Origin: a virus
DNA length: 64,000 bases
Reading direction: 5' to 3' (one strand)
IMG/VR virus record: IMGVR_UViG_3300028388_005362
Location: 29,880 to 93,879 of that record
The position numbers were made by a program, and so were the translations under genes. Below the pieces are notes generated by a model, which made no database searches, was not told the origin of the DNA, and saw nothing but the letters and a program-made list of their open reading frames with translations. Positions 35,910 to 43,846 of the stretch are shown piece by piece; the first letter of the stretch is position 1; each line of letters begins with the position of its first letter.

Positions 35910-36560
35910 CTATTGTTGGTTACAAAATTCAAGTAGTTCAATTAGTTTAATTGCCTGTGCCCGTAAGCCAACAAGAGTAGCGTTGTAAACCTCCAAGTCA
36001 GCATCCAAGTCGCTTATATAGGCTTCTGATTCATGAGGATCTGATGGAGACTCCATTCCCTTGCGCGTAATACGAACAAGGATGCCTCCCTTATCCTTTA
36101 TAGCATCAACCTCATTAGGGAAACGGGTATCAGAAATGATCCATCTGTCCTTATCCTTGTACTCTGCCATCAGAGAATTAACCCAGGCGTTTTGGTGAAC
36201 CGCTTTACGAATACCTTCAGTTCCCAGCTTTTGTAGGAACTCCCGGTAAGTCATTGGTTTACCATCTATATTCCACTCCGGTGGCAGCTGTTGGTCTCTG
36301 AACGCTTGGTCGTTCTCCCAACGTTCGGCAAAGTCAGGCATTCCTAAAAGGATTCCTGCTATTTCTTTGACCTTGCCGGCCCATTTGTGGTTCTCCCATT
36401 GACCTATACGATCATGGTTAGATGTTAAGTTTTTAAGAGTGTCGAAAAAAACTACATCTTCAACTTCCATTTTATGGCGGTCATACTTAAGCTGAAGCAT
36501 CAGGATGTGGGCAAAGGTGTCCTTGCCGGACCCCTTATACCCTATTAGTCCTATAATCAT
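35910..36560 (-). CDS. Deoxynucleotide monophosphate kinase
   Basis: 216 aa. MIIGLIGYKGSGKDTFAHIL gives a P-loop (GYKGSGKDT) at the very N-terminus, and RWISDTRFPNEVDAIKDKGG-type text carries the conserved D-x-R-F-x-x-E near residue 150. This is the layout of T4 gp1-like dNMP kinases, which turn dNMPs into dNDPs for phage DNA synthesis. ATG overlaps the upstream stop by four bases. Confidence 0.82.
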   Translation of the reverse strand: MIIGLIGYKGSGKDTFAHILMLQLKYDRHKMEVEDVVFFDTLKNLTSNHDRIGQWENHKWAGKVKEIAGILLGMPDFAERWENDQAFRDQQLPPEWNIDGKPMTYREFLQKLGTEGIRKAVHQNAWVNSLMAEYKDKDRWIISDTRFPNEVDAIKDKGGILVRITRKGMESPSDPHESEAYISDLDADLEVYNATLVGLRAQAIKLIELLEFCNQQ

Positions 36561-36931
36561 TTGATTTCTGTTTGGCGTTTTGTTCTTCCTACCAAGTGAA
36601 AAGCATTCCTGCTGTATGTTTCTGCATGCTGTATAGCATTGATTACAGCTTCCGACGCACTGAGATAAGATTTGTTTTCGTCCCAGTCAAAGGGAGGATC
36701 TCCAAAATTATCCGAAAGTACGCGAGCGGTATAGGTAGATTCGTGGTCATCAAACTCCAGAACAGTCACCTGAACAGTGCCCAGACGAGCAGCAACACGC
36801 CAATACCCGTCAAACCAAACATGAGCCGTCCAGTCTCCACCTACAGCCTTTTTCAGCTCCTGTGCCATGCTCATAGCGTGCTCTTTTGCTGTGGATTCAC
36901 CGGGGTGAGCATTAATATTATACCTTATCAT
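36557..36931 (-). CDS. Small protein of unknown function, 124 aa
   Basis: Mixed alpha/beta; contains DWTAHVWFDGYWRVAA and VQVTVLEFDDHESTYTA, a beta-rich core, then an alpha-helical tail ending basic. It overlaps the kinase start (ATGA) and touches the gene upstream by one base. No family recognised. Confidence 0.6.
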   Translation of the reverse strand: MIRYNINAHPGESTAKEHAMSMAQELKKAVGGDWTAHVWFDGYWRVAARLGTVQVTVLEFDDHESTYTARVLSDNFGDPPFDWDENKSYLSASEAVINAIQHAETYSRNAFHLVGRTKRQTEIK

Positions 36932-37227
36932 TAGTTTCCGTTTTTATAAATTGGATCTGTATTTCTCTGCCCATTTTTGTCAACGATGTCCTTAACCACC
37001 TCAATTGTGGAAAACCCACCATTTTGTTCTGGGGATAAATACGAATCAGTCTCTTCCAAAGACTCGAATACGGGGATATACCCCTCATCTTCAATAAACT
37101 CAAATAGGGAAGTACCGGATGTTATCTCGTTAGAGGAAATCTTCTCCAGTATTTCTTTTTGAAGTTCTTCAGGAAGGTTTTCTAAAGGGAATTTCTCCCA
37201 ACGACTGAGCTTAAAATGTACTTCCAT
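36931..37227 (-). CDS. Small protein, paralogue of its upstream neighbour, 98 aa
   Basis: Shares order and residues with the next gene upstream: a first strand, L-x-x-x-x-Q-x-E-(I/V)-L-x-K-I-x-x-x-x-I-T, then EFIE, then PIYG/IPVF, S-x-Y-(L/I)-(S/N)-P-(E/D)-Q-N-x-G, and an ending with NG. So the two are tandem duplicates. Function unknown. The fold looks like a short helix pair followed by beta strands. Confidence 0.65.
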   Translation of the reverse strand: MEVHFKLSRWEKFPLENLPEELQKEILEKISSNEITSGTSLFEFIEDEGYIPVFESLEETDSYLSPEQNGGFSTIEVVKDIVDKNGQRNTDPIYKNGN

Positions 37228-37502
37228 TATGATTCTCCGTTTTGAAATACTACTTGCAAAGAATTGGATTTTTGCACCAGGAAGGTGGAGTTTCCAAAAT
37301 TCTGGTCGGGGTTTATATACTCAGAATGGTTGGCAAAACCGTAAATGGGCCTATCGTAGTTCTCTTCGATGAACTCCGCCAATTCATTCCCGTCGGTTAT
37401 AACGCCCGCTTTGATTTTTGCAAGTACTTCCTCTCTTTGCTTCTCAGTGAGTTTCGAGAGGTCATACTGCTCTTCTACGAGGTAAAATGCTGTGACTATC
37501 AT
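37227..37502 (-). CDS. Small protein, paralogue of its downstream neighbour, 91 aa
   Basis: I start at ATG 37502 (MIVTAFYLVEEQYDL), which overlaps the upstream TGA by four bases; the frame is open further up but runs into that gene. It aligns with 36931-37227 through KQREEVLAKIKAGVIT, AEFIEENYDRPIYGF, EYINPDQNFG and a final NGES. Function unknown. Confidence 0.65.
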   Translation of the reverse strand: MIVTAFYLVEEQYDLSKLTEKQREEVLAKIKAGVITDGNELAEFIEENYDRPIYGFANHSEYINPDQNFGNSTFLVQKSNSLQVVFQNGES

Positions 37503-38626
37503 AAACTTAAAATTTTGGAAAGGAAACCTCTTCTCCTGTTTGGTTCGGCAACTTCCTTTTCCACATGTATGGTAGTTGTGCATGGGAACTTGACTCCCAG
37601 AGAATCCATCTTCTGTGCTACTTCATTGACAGTAATGTCTCTTTCTTGGAAGTAATTTATCACAGTGGATTGCTCCATGTTAGACTCTACCATGGTAATC
37701 AAATCGTATTCCATAGCTTCTGTCCATTTACTTACAGGGGTCAATTCAACAGGGGGAAGCTGTTCAAAGAGCTCTTGCTCAACAACTTCTTTTGTTTCAT
37801 TGTCTCTCTTGTAAGGAATGCCTTTTTCAACAGAATATCCTTCTACATTAAGTTTAGCCTTTATAGCACCTTCTGTACGGTCAGGGAATATTTCAGCAAG
37901 TCTATCTACCGTAACTCCCAAATCTGCATACGCCTTTAAAGATTTTATATCTTCTGCTGCCCATTTAGAACCGCTGGATTTTGGCGAGCAAAGCGCCAGG
38001 TCTTTTTTAGAGGCAGATACCTCAGGTGTAGGATTATTGCCTGTTGCATGCCCGTAGTAAAGGGAATACAATAGAATTTCCTTCACCATTCGGTTGTTTA
38101 TCTCATAAGACCCCCATTTATACGCACTAAACTGCTTTTCTACAATCCCAAGGTTGATCGCAGCACGCAAGGTCCGTTTAATGATACTTTTATGTATACC
38201 CATTTGTTGGTATAGATAGTCAACAGAACACCTTCCCGGCGCTTCTTTTACCGCCAACAACAGGGAATGTGCTTGTTTCTCACGTTTCTCCTTAGACTTC
38301 ACTAAAGGATAATCAGCTAATGTGCTGAGTTTGCCTCTATATACTTTAAGAGGGGCTTCTTCCTCTTTAGGAGGCGTTGGCTCCTGCAGACCGTAGAAAT
38401 AAGCATTTACCTTATTGTTGTCAAGGTCAATGGGCTTTAAATACAGTTCCCCATCTTTATTACGCAATAATATTTGCATCTTCATTAAAATGCCCTTCAA
38501 TTTTTCGTAGTCATAGCCATATTTAATGGTATGCTTTTCAAGGGAATTCTCCGTAAACTTATTGCCTGAAAAAGTATTAAATACTCCGGGGATGAATTCG
38601 GACAAAGGAACGATTGCTGTGCTCAT
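37499..38626 (-). CDS. DNA-binding protein with wHTH and two Myb/SANT-like repeats
   Basis: 375 aa. At about residues 120-165 the text DYLYQQMGIHKSIIKRTLRAA reads as a helix-turn-helix. Two later regions, KWAAEDIKSLKAYADLGVTV...RTEGAIKAKL and KWTEAMEYDLITMVES...NEVAQKMDSLG, match the Myb/SANT-like (GcrA-type) pattern W-x-x-x-(E/D)-x-x-x-L...A-(I/V)-x-x-(K/M). A replisome-organiser or transcription role is suggested by its location two genes after polymerase A. Order of domains and charge (C-terminal basic RRRGFLSK) support DNA binding; its site is unknown. Confidence 0.65.
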   Translation of the reverse strand: MSTAIVPLSEFIPGVFNTFSGNKFTENSLEKHTIKYGYDYEKLKGILMKMQILLRNKDGELYLKPIDLDNNKVNAYFYGLQEPTPPKEEEAPLKVYRGKLSTLADYPLVKSKEKREKQAHSLLLAVKEAPGRCSVDYLYQQMGIHKSIIKRTLRAAINLGIVEKQFSAYKWGSYEINNRMVKEILLYSLYYGHATGNNPTPEVSASKKDLALCSPKSSGSKWAAEDIKSLKAYADLGVTVDRLAEIFPDRTEGAIKAKLNVEGYSVEKGIPYKRDNETKEVVEQELFEQLPPVELTPVSKWTEAMEYDLITMVESNMEQSTVINYFQERDITVNEVAQKMDSLGVKFPCTTTIHVEKEVAEPNRRRGFLSKILSL

Positions 38627-38985
38627 AAACTTAGTTTTTGAATGGATTCTTCTAATGCTTCTTTAACTTGCCGTATCGCATCAATGCGCTGGGAGAGACT
38701 CTCGATGTAGTTGGAAATCTCGTCCGGGTCATTGGATACGTAATATCCGTTGGCAGTAGCCAAAAGATTGGGTACCACACCCGTAGTCCGGATGTGGTTG
38801 ATTATCTTTCTCACACGTGCACCTCCGAGCTTGATGCCCTTCTTTTTGAAGTGTTCAGTGATCTGATTTGCCGTGATGGCATTGTCCTTGCCCACCCGCG
38901 ATGAAAGCGAGCGAACAAAGACACGGACATACTTTTTCTCGATTCCCGATAAGGGAGCCGTTTCTTTTTCAAATCCGTTTATCAT
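38623..38985 (-). CDS. Winged-helix DNA-binding protein candidate, 120 aa
   Basis: The segment ITANQITEHFKKKGIKLGGARVRKIINHIRTTGVVP is a classic winged helix-turn-helix with recognition helix around GGARVRKIINHIR and a wing. The C-terminal 35 residues form a coiled-coil-like helix for dimerisation. It lies between polymerase A and the Myb-like gene, overlapping the latter start by four bases. Confidence 0.65.
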   Translation of the reverse strand: MINGFEKETAPLSGIEKKYVRVFVRSLSSRVGKDNAITANQITEHFKKKGIKLGGARVRKIINHIRTTGVVPNLLATANGYYVSNDPDEISNYIESLSQRIDAIRQVKEALEESIQKLSL

Positions 38986-38991
38986 GGGATG

Positions 38992-40986
38992 TTACTTTTT
39001 CCAGTGCTCACATATCTCGGCTTCAGCCTTCAGCAGACCGGAAGGAATGATGGCAAGAGCAGCCTCTTCCATTTTACGGACAAGGATCTCTTTCCATTCC
39101 AACGCGAAATCTTTGTGACAGATAGTGTCAATCTGGTCGTGGACCATCATGACCATGAATACTGGGTAGTTATTACGAATGATTTCATGTCGGAGCTTAC
39201 CGACAGCATATTTGGTCATGTCTGCTCCTGAACCCTGGATATGGGTGTTCTTGCTCTGGCGTTCTATCTCGCCTCTGACCTTACCTTCGAACCGGTTATA
39301 CCAATTTTTGAACCAACGAATGCGACCAAAGGGAGGCATGGTTCGAATATAACCGCTGGTCATGCCGTACTCGGCAGAGCGTTCCAGGGAATCTTTAATC
39401 TTTGGAAAAGCATTGAAATACTGCTCGATGAGTTCTTCAGCCTCTTCCAGGGAAATTCCCAGGGCGTCATGCAGCTTGTGGGCTGACATACCGTAGGCAA
39501 GACCGAAGTTGATGGTCTTCACACCGGTTCGAAGCGACTTATGCTTTTTGCATTTACACTTCTTCTTGGCGAGGGTTTCCACCAGTACTCCACCTTCTTG
39601 CTCTGTTGTGTGCTCATAGAACGCACAATCGTCCTCGGCAGCCTCTTTCCACTTGTCGCCATAGACCAGGGCGGCAGCTACCGAGTGAAGGTCTTGTCCT
39701 TTTCGGAGTGCTTCCAACCAAACAGGGTCCTGGCTGTCGTGTGCGATCAGTGCCAGCTCCTGAGATGAGTAATCCGCAGAGACGAAAACGTAGTCCTCGT
39801 ATCCGGGTTCAAAACAGGCACGATAGGCATTGATGTCCCCGTGCACTTCAGCTACGGTTTCTTTAGCTGGAACCTGTTGAAGGTTGGGGTCTCGCGAAGA
39901 TACTCTGCCGGTGGAGACAATCAGGTTGAAGTCTGTTCTGACCCTTCCATCTGAATCTACATGCTTGAAGTAATCCAGCCCGTAGGTAGTCACCATCTTG
40001 CGGTATTCTCCGCTTTTGAGGTACATGGAGATAATGGGATGTCTCCATTTGTGGGGAGTCAACTCATCTACACCAACACCTTCCAATTCAGGAACGACCT
40101 TGCGCATGACCTTGAGTACTTGGGCAACGGAAGACCACGAGACTTCTACCTTTCGAAGCTGCTCATACGGAGTGAACATATCTGTCTGAGTGGCACGGGC
40201 ACGGAAGTCTGCGAACAGATCGTCTGTCATGACGATTTCATCCAGCTTGGCATTCATCTTGTCAACCATGGGCTTGGCTGTCTCATACAGCTTGGTCCAT
40301 TTTTCTTTGTTGAGGTGCATGCCCCTGAATTCCATCTCTGCGGCACCCAGTGTCCCTTCGTTCTCAATCTTCATCACATTGGACAGCCCGTGAACACGAG
40401 CCTGCTGGACTTGGATATTGAACAGGTCAATGAGTTTGTTTACATCGCCCGCAGCGTATCGGATTTCTCCGAGTGTGAACGGACCAGAGGTCTTACCGAT
40501 GAAGGTATTTCTCTGGGTCTTATCCATATCGATGTCGAATCTACGCTTGAGCACTTCAGCCAGGGAGTTGCCCGGCTGTTTCTTAGGCTTCTGTTTGAGT
40601 TTGCCCAGAACATCGCTCAGATGCTTTCCTTTGGTGAGGATCTCTTCACCTAAGAAGGTACAGTGAACGTTATTGATGGGAATTCCGTTTTTGAGCAGGA
40701 ATTTGGCATCAAACTTCATGTTGTGAGCTATCTTGGTTATATCCGGGCTGTTGAAGACATCGAATAAGAATAGGGGAGAATAGCTCAGACAATCCAGAAC
40801 GAACTGGTCTTTTTCATCTCCCAGTATGAGAAGAAGCAGCTTATTGTCCAGTGGACTAAGACCTGAGGTCTCTGTATCGAAGCCCAATACGCTGTGTTTG
40901 TTTGCGAAATTGAGCATCTCATCCGGAGTGGCGCTTAGCACCCCGTCACCCTCAATGAAGGTCTGATTGCTTACAAAATGTATCAT
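38992..40986 (-). CDS. Family A DNA polymerase with 3'-5' exonuclease
   Basis: 664 aa. Exonuclease motifs: DTET at 37-40, AHNMKFDAKFL at 87-97, YAAGD at 177-181, all acidic residues present, so proofreading should work. Polymerase motif A: SADYSSQELALIAH (D405), motif B: KTINFGLAYG (490-499), motif C: VHDQID (H616, D617), with Gln where Glu is common. A Lys/Cys-rich insertion (TLAKKKCKCKKHKS, about 471-484) precedes motif B and could bind DNA or a metal; no such insert is in T7 polymerase. This is the replicative polymerase of the phage. The stop is followed by a winged-helix gene. Confidence 0.95.
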   Translation of the reverse strand: MIHFVSNQTFIEGDGVLSATPDEMLNFANKHSVLGFDTETSGLSPLDNKLLLLILGDEKDQFVLDCLSYSPLFLFDVFNSPDITKIAHNMKFDAKFLLKNGIPINNVHCTFLGEEILTKGKHLSDVLGKLKQKPKKQPGNSLAEVLKRRFDIDMDKTQRNTFIGKTSGPFTLGEIRYAAGDVNKLIDLFNIQVQQARVHGLSNVMKIENEGTLGAAEMEFRGMHLNKEKWTKLYETAKPMVDKMNAKLDEIVMTDDLFADFRARATQTDMFTPYEQLRKVEVSWSSVAQVLKVMRKVVPELEGVGVDELTPHKWRHPIISMYLKSGEYRKMVTTYGLDYFKHVDSDGRVRTDFNLIVSTGRVSSRDPNLQQVPAKETVAEVHGDINAYRACFEPGYEDYVFVSADYSSQELALIAHDSQDPVWLEALRKGQDLHSVAAALVYGDKWKEAAEDDCAFYEHTTEQEGGVLVETLAKKKCKCKKHKSLRTGVKTINFGLAYGMSAHKLHDALGISLEEAEELIEQYFNAFPKIKDSLERSAEYGMTSGYIRTMPPFGRIRWFKNWYNRFEGKVRGEIERQSKNTHIQGSGADMTKYAVGKLRHEIIRNNYPVFMVMMVHDQIDTICHKDFALEWKEILVRKMEEAALAIIPSGLLKAEAEICEHWKK

Positions 40987-41005
40987 GGGAAAAGGATTTA
41001 AAAGA

Positions 41006-41039
41006 GTCCGGGGGAGAAATCCTCGAAAAACCCCCGGAC
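41006..41039 (-). terminator. Rho-independent terminator
   Basis: 9-bp perfect stem GTCCGGGGG (41006-41014) with CCCCCGGAC (41031-41039), then TCTTTTAAATCC in the minus direction. It lies between the small gene at 41050-41388 and polymerase A, so it separates two transcription units or reduces polymerase expression. Confidence 0.75.
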
Positions 41040-41049
41040 ATAATTACAC

Positions 41050-41388
41050 CTAAACTGATTCCATCTTCTCCATTCTTTCAAACCACTTGCGGTCGTTTTC
41101 CAGAATCGAGTATTTTTCAGGATTCACTTCAGAGAGAGATTGGAGCTGCAGGTTCCTGCGACGCGACTCACTTAACAGCGAGCGAATCTTTTTGGAAAGC
41201 AGAGCAGCGGTATCAGCATGGCGTATTGCCTGATTATTGTGTTTGACATAGCGAGACTCAGCTGAACGCAGTGCGGCCTGCATGTGCTCGTCAGTCATTT
41301 GGGTCATGGGAATTCTTTCGCCTTTGGCAGTTACCCATACGTGATCGTCTTCGTTGTAGGTAAACTCGATGGTTTTTTCCTGTTTCAT
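41050..41388 (-). CDS. Small helical protein of unknown function, 112 aa
   Basis: N-terminal beta part (KTIEFTYNEDDHVWVTAKGERI), then a long helix from about residue 30 (HMQAALRSAESRYVK, SKKIRSLLSESRRR). Ends at the terminator before polymerase A. No family recognised. Confidence 0.65.
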   Translation of the reverse strand: MKQEKTIEFTYNEDDHVWVTAKGERIPMTQMTDEHMQAALRSAESRYVKHNNQAIRHADTAALLSKKIRSLLSESRRRNLQLQSLSEVNPEKYSILENDRKWFERMEKMESV

Positions 41389-41409
41389 TTTTATGGATCA
41401 GTTAAGTTA

Positions 41410-41961
41410 TTAAAAGGTAAGTTGACCGGCCTGGGCTGGGGCTTCTTCTTCGTCCTTCTTGGTGATTTGCTCAAGGGACACGCCAGCTTTGGGCTTTTCC
41501 TCAGTTGGTTCCAGTGGCTTGAGGGGAGCCTGTTTTACAGCAGCTTTAGGGGCTTCTGCAGGAACATCACCCACCAAGGGGTGACCGGCACTCTTGAATA
41601 CTTTTTGAACAGCAACTTCAAAGAGTGGATGGTCGTCTTTGACAAAGACAGCGGCGGAATAGGTATTCACTTCTCTGTCGCCAATGACGTAAGGACGAAC
41701 CGGGCGGGTCTCAATGGAGCCAACCACTTTCATACCTTCGGTTGCTTTCCAGAGGAAAGACGGCTTGTCGTTGAGGTAACTCTCCTTGTAGGCAGTGGTC
41801 ATCACGGATTTGGCTTCGACCAGGGCTTTGATGATTTCCCCGGTGTCTTCATCCACGTAGGTTTCCACTTCAGGATTGCTTAGCTCAACGAGCTTGTAGT
41901 CTCTTCCGTTCTTGTCCTTTCGGACGTCGCTCACGGAGATGACGGTTAGAAATTTGGGCAT
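41410..41961 (-). CDS. OB-fold-like protein, possible second SSB
   Basis: About 183 aa from ATG 41961 (MPKFLTVISVSDVRK). The first 120 residues are beta-rich, with RDYKLVELSNPEVE and VNTYSAAVFVKDDHP. A Pro/Ala/Lys/Glu-rich linker follows and the end is AQAGQLTF. A disordered tail with Phe at the very end, after a beta domain, is like SSB and like the 27963-28652 protein (TTEELSF). Single-strand DNA binding is inferred from this shape only. Confidence 0.5.
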   Translation of the reverse strand: MPKFLTVISVSDVRKDKNGRDYKLVELSNPEVETYVDEDTGEIIKALVEAKSVMTTAYKESYLNDKPSFLWKATEGMKVVGSIETRPVRPYVIGDREVNTYSAAVFVKDDHPLFEVAVQKVFKSAGHPLVGDVPAEAPKAAVKQAPLKPLEPTEEKPKAGVSLEQITKKDEEEAPAQAGQLTF

Positions 41962-41985
41962 GTTGTTAGGTGTATGGTGAAACAA

Positions 41986-42141
41986 TTACTTTAAACAGCT
42001 CTCCAACCGGTTGATTCGATTGACGAGTTTGAGGCGCTCAGAGCGTTTCTGAGCGTTCATCTGGTTCAACTGGTGGTTAGCATCGAAGGCTTGGAGTTTT
42101 GCTCTGAGGGCCTTCAATTCAGGGGGAATATGCTCATTCAT
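41986..42141 (-). CDS. Micro-protein of 51 aa, helical
   Basis: ATG 42141 to TAA 41986, 51 aa: starts MNEHIPPELKALRAKL and ends RINRLESCLK. One long charged helix (coiled coil likely). It fits the gap between two genes exactly and starts 3 bases after the upstream stop codon at 42144. Function unknown. Confidence 0.5.
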   Translation of the reverse strand: MNEHIPPELKALRAKLQAFDANHQLNQMNAQKRSERLKLVNRINRLESCLK

Positions 42142-42143
42142 GA

Positions 42144-42812
42144 CTAAGAGTTTTTAGTGGCTTTCACATCAGCGTTCATGGCAGCTTCGAGCTTAAAGGC
42201 CTCATTAGAAGCCAACACATCCAGGCAGTACTTTTGGAAGTTCTCTGGCTTTTTATTCAAATAGTCCTTCCAATAGCTTATCATCCTTTCTCGAACCACC
42301 TCAAACCCTTCGGTAAAGGCTTTGACAGGTACATACAAGGACCCTTCAGAGGTCTTCATGTATATTTCATAGTCTTCTCCGATGGAATTGGCGTAAATGG
42401 ACCAGTCAAACCAACTGAAGTACTCATACCGCATACTGAGGATGAAGTTGATTATCTGAGCTACTTCATTGGCCTGGTAGTGAGAAGGTGTGCAGTATTT
42501 ACAGTATTTGCTGTAAACAAAGTTCTGATCCTCTCTGCTGTACTTTCTTACCTGAAAGGTTTCAGTCAAAACATGGGGGTATGAAGGAGTAACTCCTTCG
42601 GGGTATTCGCTGTAACGGTCTGTTAATTTGCTGGTGGTAATGCCCAGCATACGAATCGCCTGGAGGATTTCCCTTTCGGAAAACATCTTCAGCAGTTCGT
42701 CTTTACAGGCGATCCAGTCGATTATAGGAATCTTAGTAATCTGCTCAGAGACAAGGTTTATGTCGATGTACTGGTTATTGATTTTTTGGCTTGTGTCTAT
42801 GCTTGAATACAT
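42144..42812 (-). CDS. Unknown protein, 222 aa
   Basis: Aromatic-rich helical protein: YCKYCTPSHYQANEVAQIIN and FSWFDWSIYANSIGEDYEIY in the middle. A C-x-x-C (CKYC) stands alone, so zinc binding is not supported. No family recognised. Its start overlaps the small downstream-coded gene by 16 bases. Confidence 0.6.
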   Translation of the reverse strand: MYSSIDTSQKINNQYIDINLVSEQITKIPIIDWIACKDELLKMFSEREILQAIRMLGITTSKLTDRYSEYPEGVTPSYPHVLTETFQVRKYSREDQNFVYSKYCKYCTPSHYQANEVAQIINFILSMRYEYFSWFDWSIYANSIGEDYEIYMKTSEGSLYVPVKAFTEGFEVVRERMISYWKDYLNKKPENFQKYCLDVLASNEAFKLEAAMNADVKATKNS

Positions 42813-42979
42813 GGTATTTCTTTTTCAATCCAGGTCTTGTTATCGACCTCGATTAGTTCAAACTTCTTCCCTTTTCGTTGGGCTCTGATCTCTGCCAGGA
42901 GTTTGCGGGCAGCTTCCACGTTATCGCGGTTGTCGGGGGCAAACAGATCCCCATCCAAATAGGGCACACTCTCATTCAT
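42797..42979 (-). CDS. Small protein of unknown function, 60 aa
   Basis: From ATG 42979 (MNESVPYLDGDLFAPD) to 42797. Middle part ARKLLAEIRAQRKGKKF is a basic helix. Its ATG overlaps the upstream stop by several bases (ATGAATGA), a mark of translational coupling. The frame is open further upstream, but that part lies inside the membrane-protein gene. Confidence 0.55.
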   Translation of the reverse strand: MNESVPYLDGDLFAPDNRDNVEAARKLLAEIRAQRKGKKFELIEVDNKTWIEKEIPCIQA

Positions 42980-43247
42980 AAAGCGCAAGGTTTTGTCCGC
43001 CCGGGGTGTACTTGGAGTACATATAACCGTTCTTATCGTAAGCAATCTCGTCGGCTCCGATGAAGGCTACCTTGCCCAGCTTGTCGGCATGGGCATCGAT
43101 TTGCTCCTGTTGGGCAGAATCCTGAATAACACTTTCATTTTGTTGCTCCTGAAGCTGCCCAATCTCTTCGGATTGGGTTCTTACCTTGTGTATGGTGGCA
43201 AGCAAAACACAGCCTATGATTATGTTGAGCACATAGATTGATTTCAT
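42972..43247 (-). CDS. Small N-terminally anchored membrane protein, 91 aa
   Basis: Residues 1-19 (MKSIYVLNIIIGCVLLATI) form one membrane helix or uncleaved signal. A Gln/Glu-rich coiled-coil segment follows (EEIGQLQEQQ...QEQID), then a short beta part (GADEIAYDKNGYMYS). The layout, one helix plus coiled coil, is seen in spanins, but no lipobox or partner is visible. It is the first gene of the minus block after the palindrome at 43281-43308. Confidence 0.6.
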   Translation of the reverse strand: MKSIYVLNIIIGCVLLATIHKVRTQSEEIGQLQEQQNESVIQDSAQQEQIDAHADKLGKVAFIGADEIAYDKNGYMYSKYTPGGQNLALYE

Positions 43248-43280
43248 ATCGAATGGTGTTGGTGAGACTTAGGGGAAAAG

Positions 43281-43308
43281 AAACCCTATGTATTAATACA
43301 TAGGGTTT
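43281..43308 (-). terminator. Perfect 28-bp palindrome, terminator-like
   Basis: The 28 bases are identical to their reverse complement (arms AAACCCTATGTATT). As RNA they fold into a 12-bp hairpin with a 4-base loop. In the minus direction CTTTTCCCC follows, so it probably ends the 43330-43749 transcript. A protein-binding palindrome is the alternative. Confidence 0.6.
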
Positions 43309-43329
43309 GCTTGATCTTTGGAGAAATTG

Positions 43330-43749
43330 TTATTTAGATGCTGTATATATTCTAAGCAAGCATATATCTTCCGACTCTATAAAAGAGCCATCCGATTGCT
43401 TTGCCCAAATACTGCATATTGTTGTAGGTGTAAGTGGTGCGCTTCCAGAACCAGTGTAAACAAATGTTAGCTCAAAAGCTCCAGGCCCTACAATCCAATA
43501 ACCATCAGTCACAGTACGACTGTTCTGAATTCCGGGTTGAATTGGGTTTAAATCTAACCCAGTTGTTAGAACTGTGCCAGACCCGTGTGCAAGAATGATG
43601 TTCGACCAATCCACAGTCACTCTGGGAGGGGTCTTTTCATAAGACTCATAGTAATCAGCCGCTGAGGCAACTACTGGGGGGCTTGACAACTGGGCAAAAG
43701 TCGAAACAGTAAAGGCAAGAAATGCAAAGAGAACAAAATACTTCTTCAT
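43330..43749 (-). CDS. Secreted single-module protein related to the repeats of the 1665-aa protein
   Basis: About 139 aa from ATG 43749. The start KKYFVLFAFLAFTVSTFAQ is a typical Bacteroidota signal peptide, cleaved near Ala-Gln. The mature part has VTVDWSNIILAHG, GLDLNPIQPGIQN, then GYWIVGPGAFELTFVY, matching in order the D-x-S-x-(Y/F)-I-x-x-x-G-Q, G-(L/I)-D-(L/I)-(N/D) and G-x-Q blocks of the repeats in the next gene. So it is probably one free module. Function unknown; export is expected. The terminator palindrome follows it. Confidence 0.75.
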   Translation of the reverse strand: MKKYFVLFAFLAFTVSTFAQLSSPPVVASAADYYESYEKTPPRVTVDWSNIILAHGSGTVLTTGLDLNPIQPGIQNSRTVTDGYWIVGPGAFELTFVYTGSGSAPLTPTTICSIWAKQSDGSFIESEDICLLRIYTASK

Positions 43750-43790
43750 AACGAATAAAGTTTTAATGGGTAAAAAATTGATTGGAAACA

Positions 43791-43811
43791 AGGGCAGGGG
43801 ATTCCTGCCCT
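43791..43811 (-). terminator. Hairpin terminator after the exported giant
   Basis: GGGCAGG (43792-43798) pairs with CCTGCCC (43804-43810), with one more A-T pair outside. Downstream in the minus direction a T-rich stretch (ATTTTTTACCC) begins about 15 bases further on. Separates the 1665-aa gene from the single-module gene. Confidence 0.5.
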
Positions 43812-43846
43812 CGTGGAGGACAGGGTCGTCCCCTCTTTGATTTACT

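Noticed and set aside
42144-42812. Zinc-binding protein
   Set aside because: Only one C-x-x-C pair was visible.
43281-43308. Member of the 17-bp operator family
   Set aside because: The palindrome is longer and has a different sequence; terminator role preferred.
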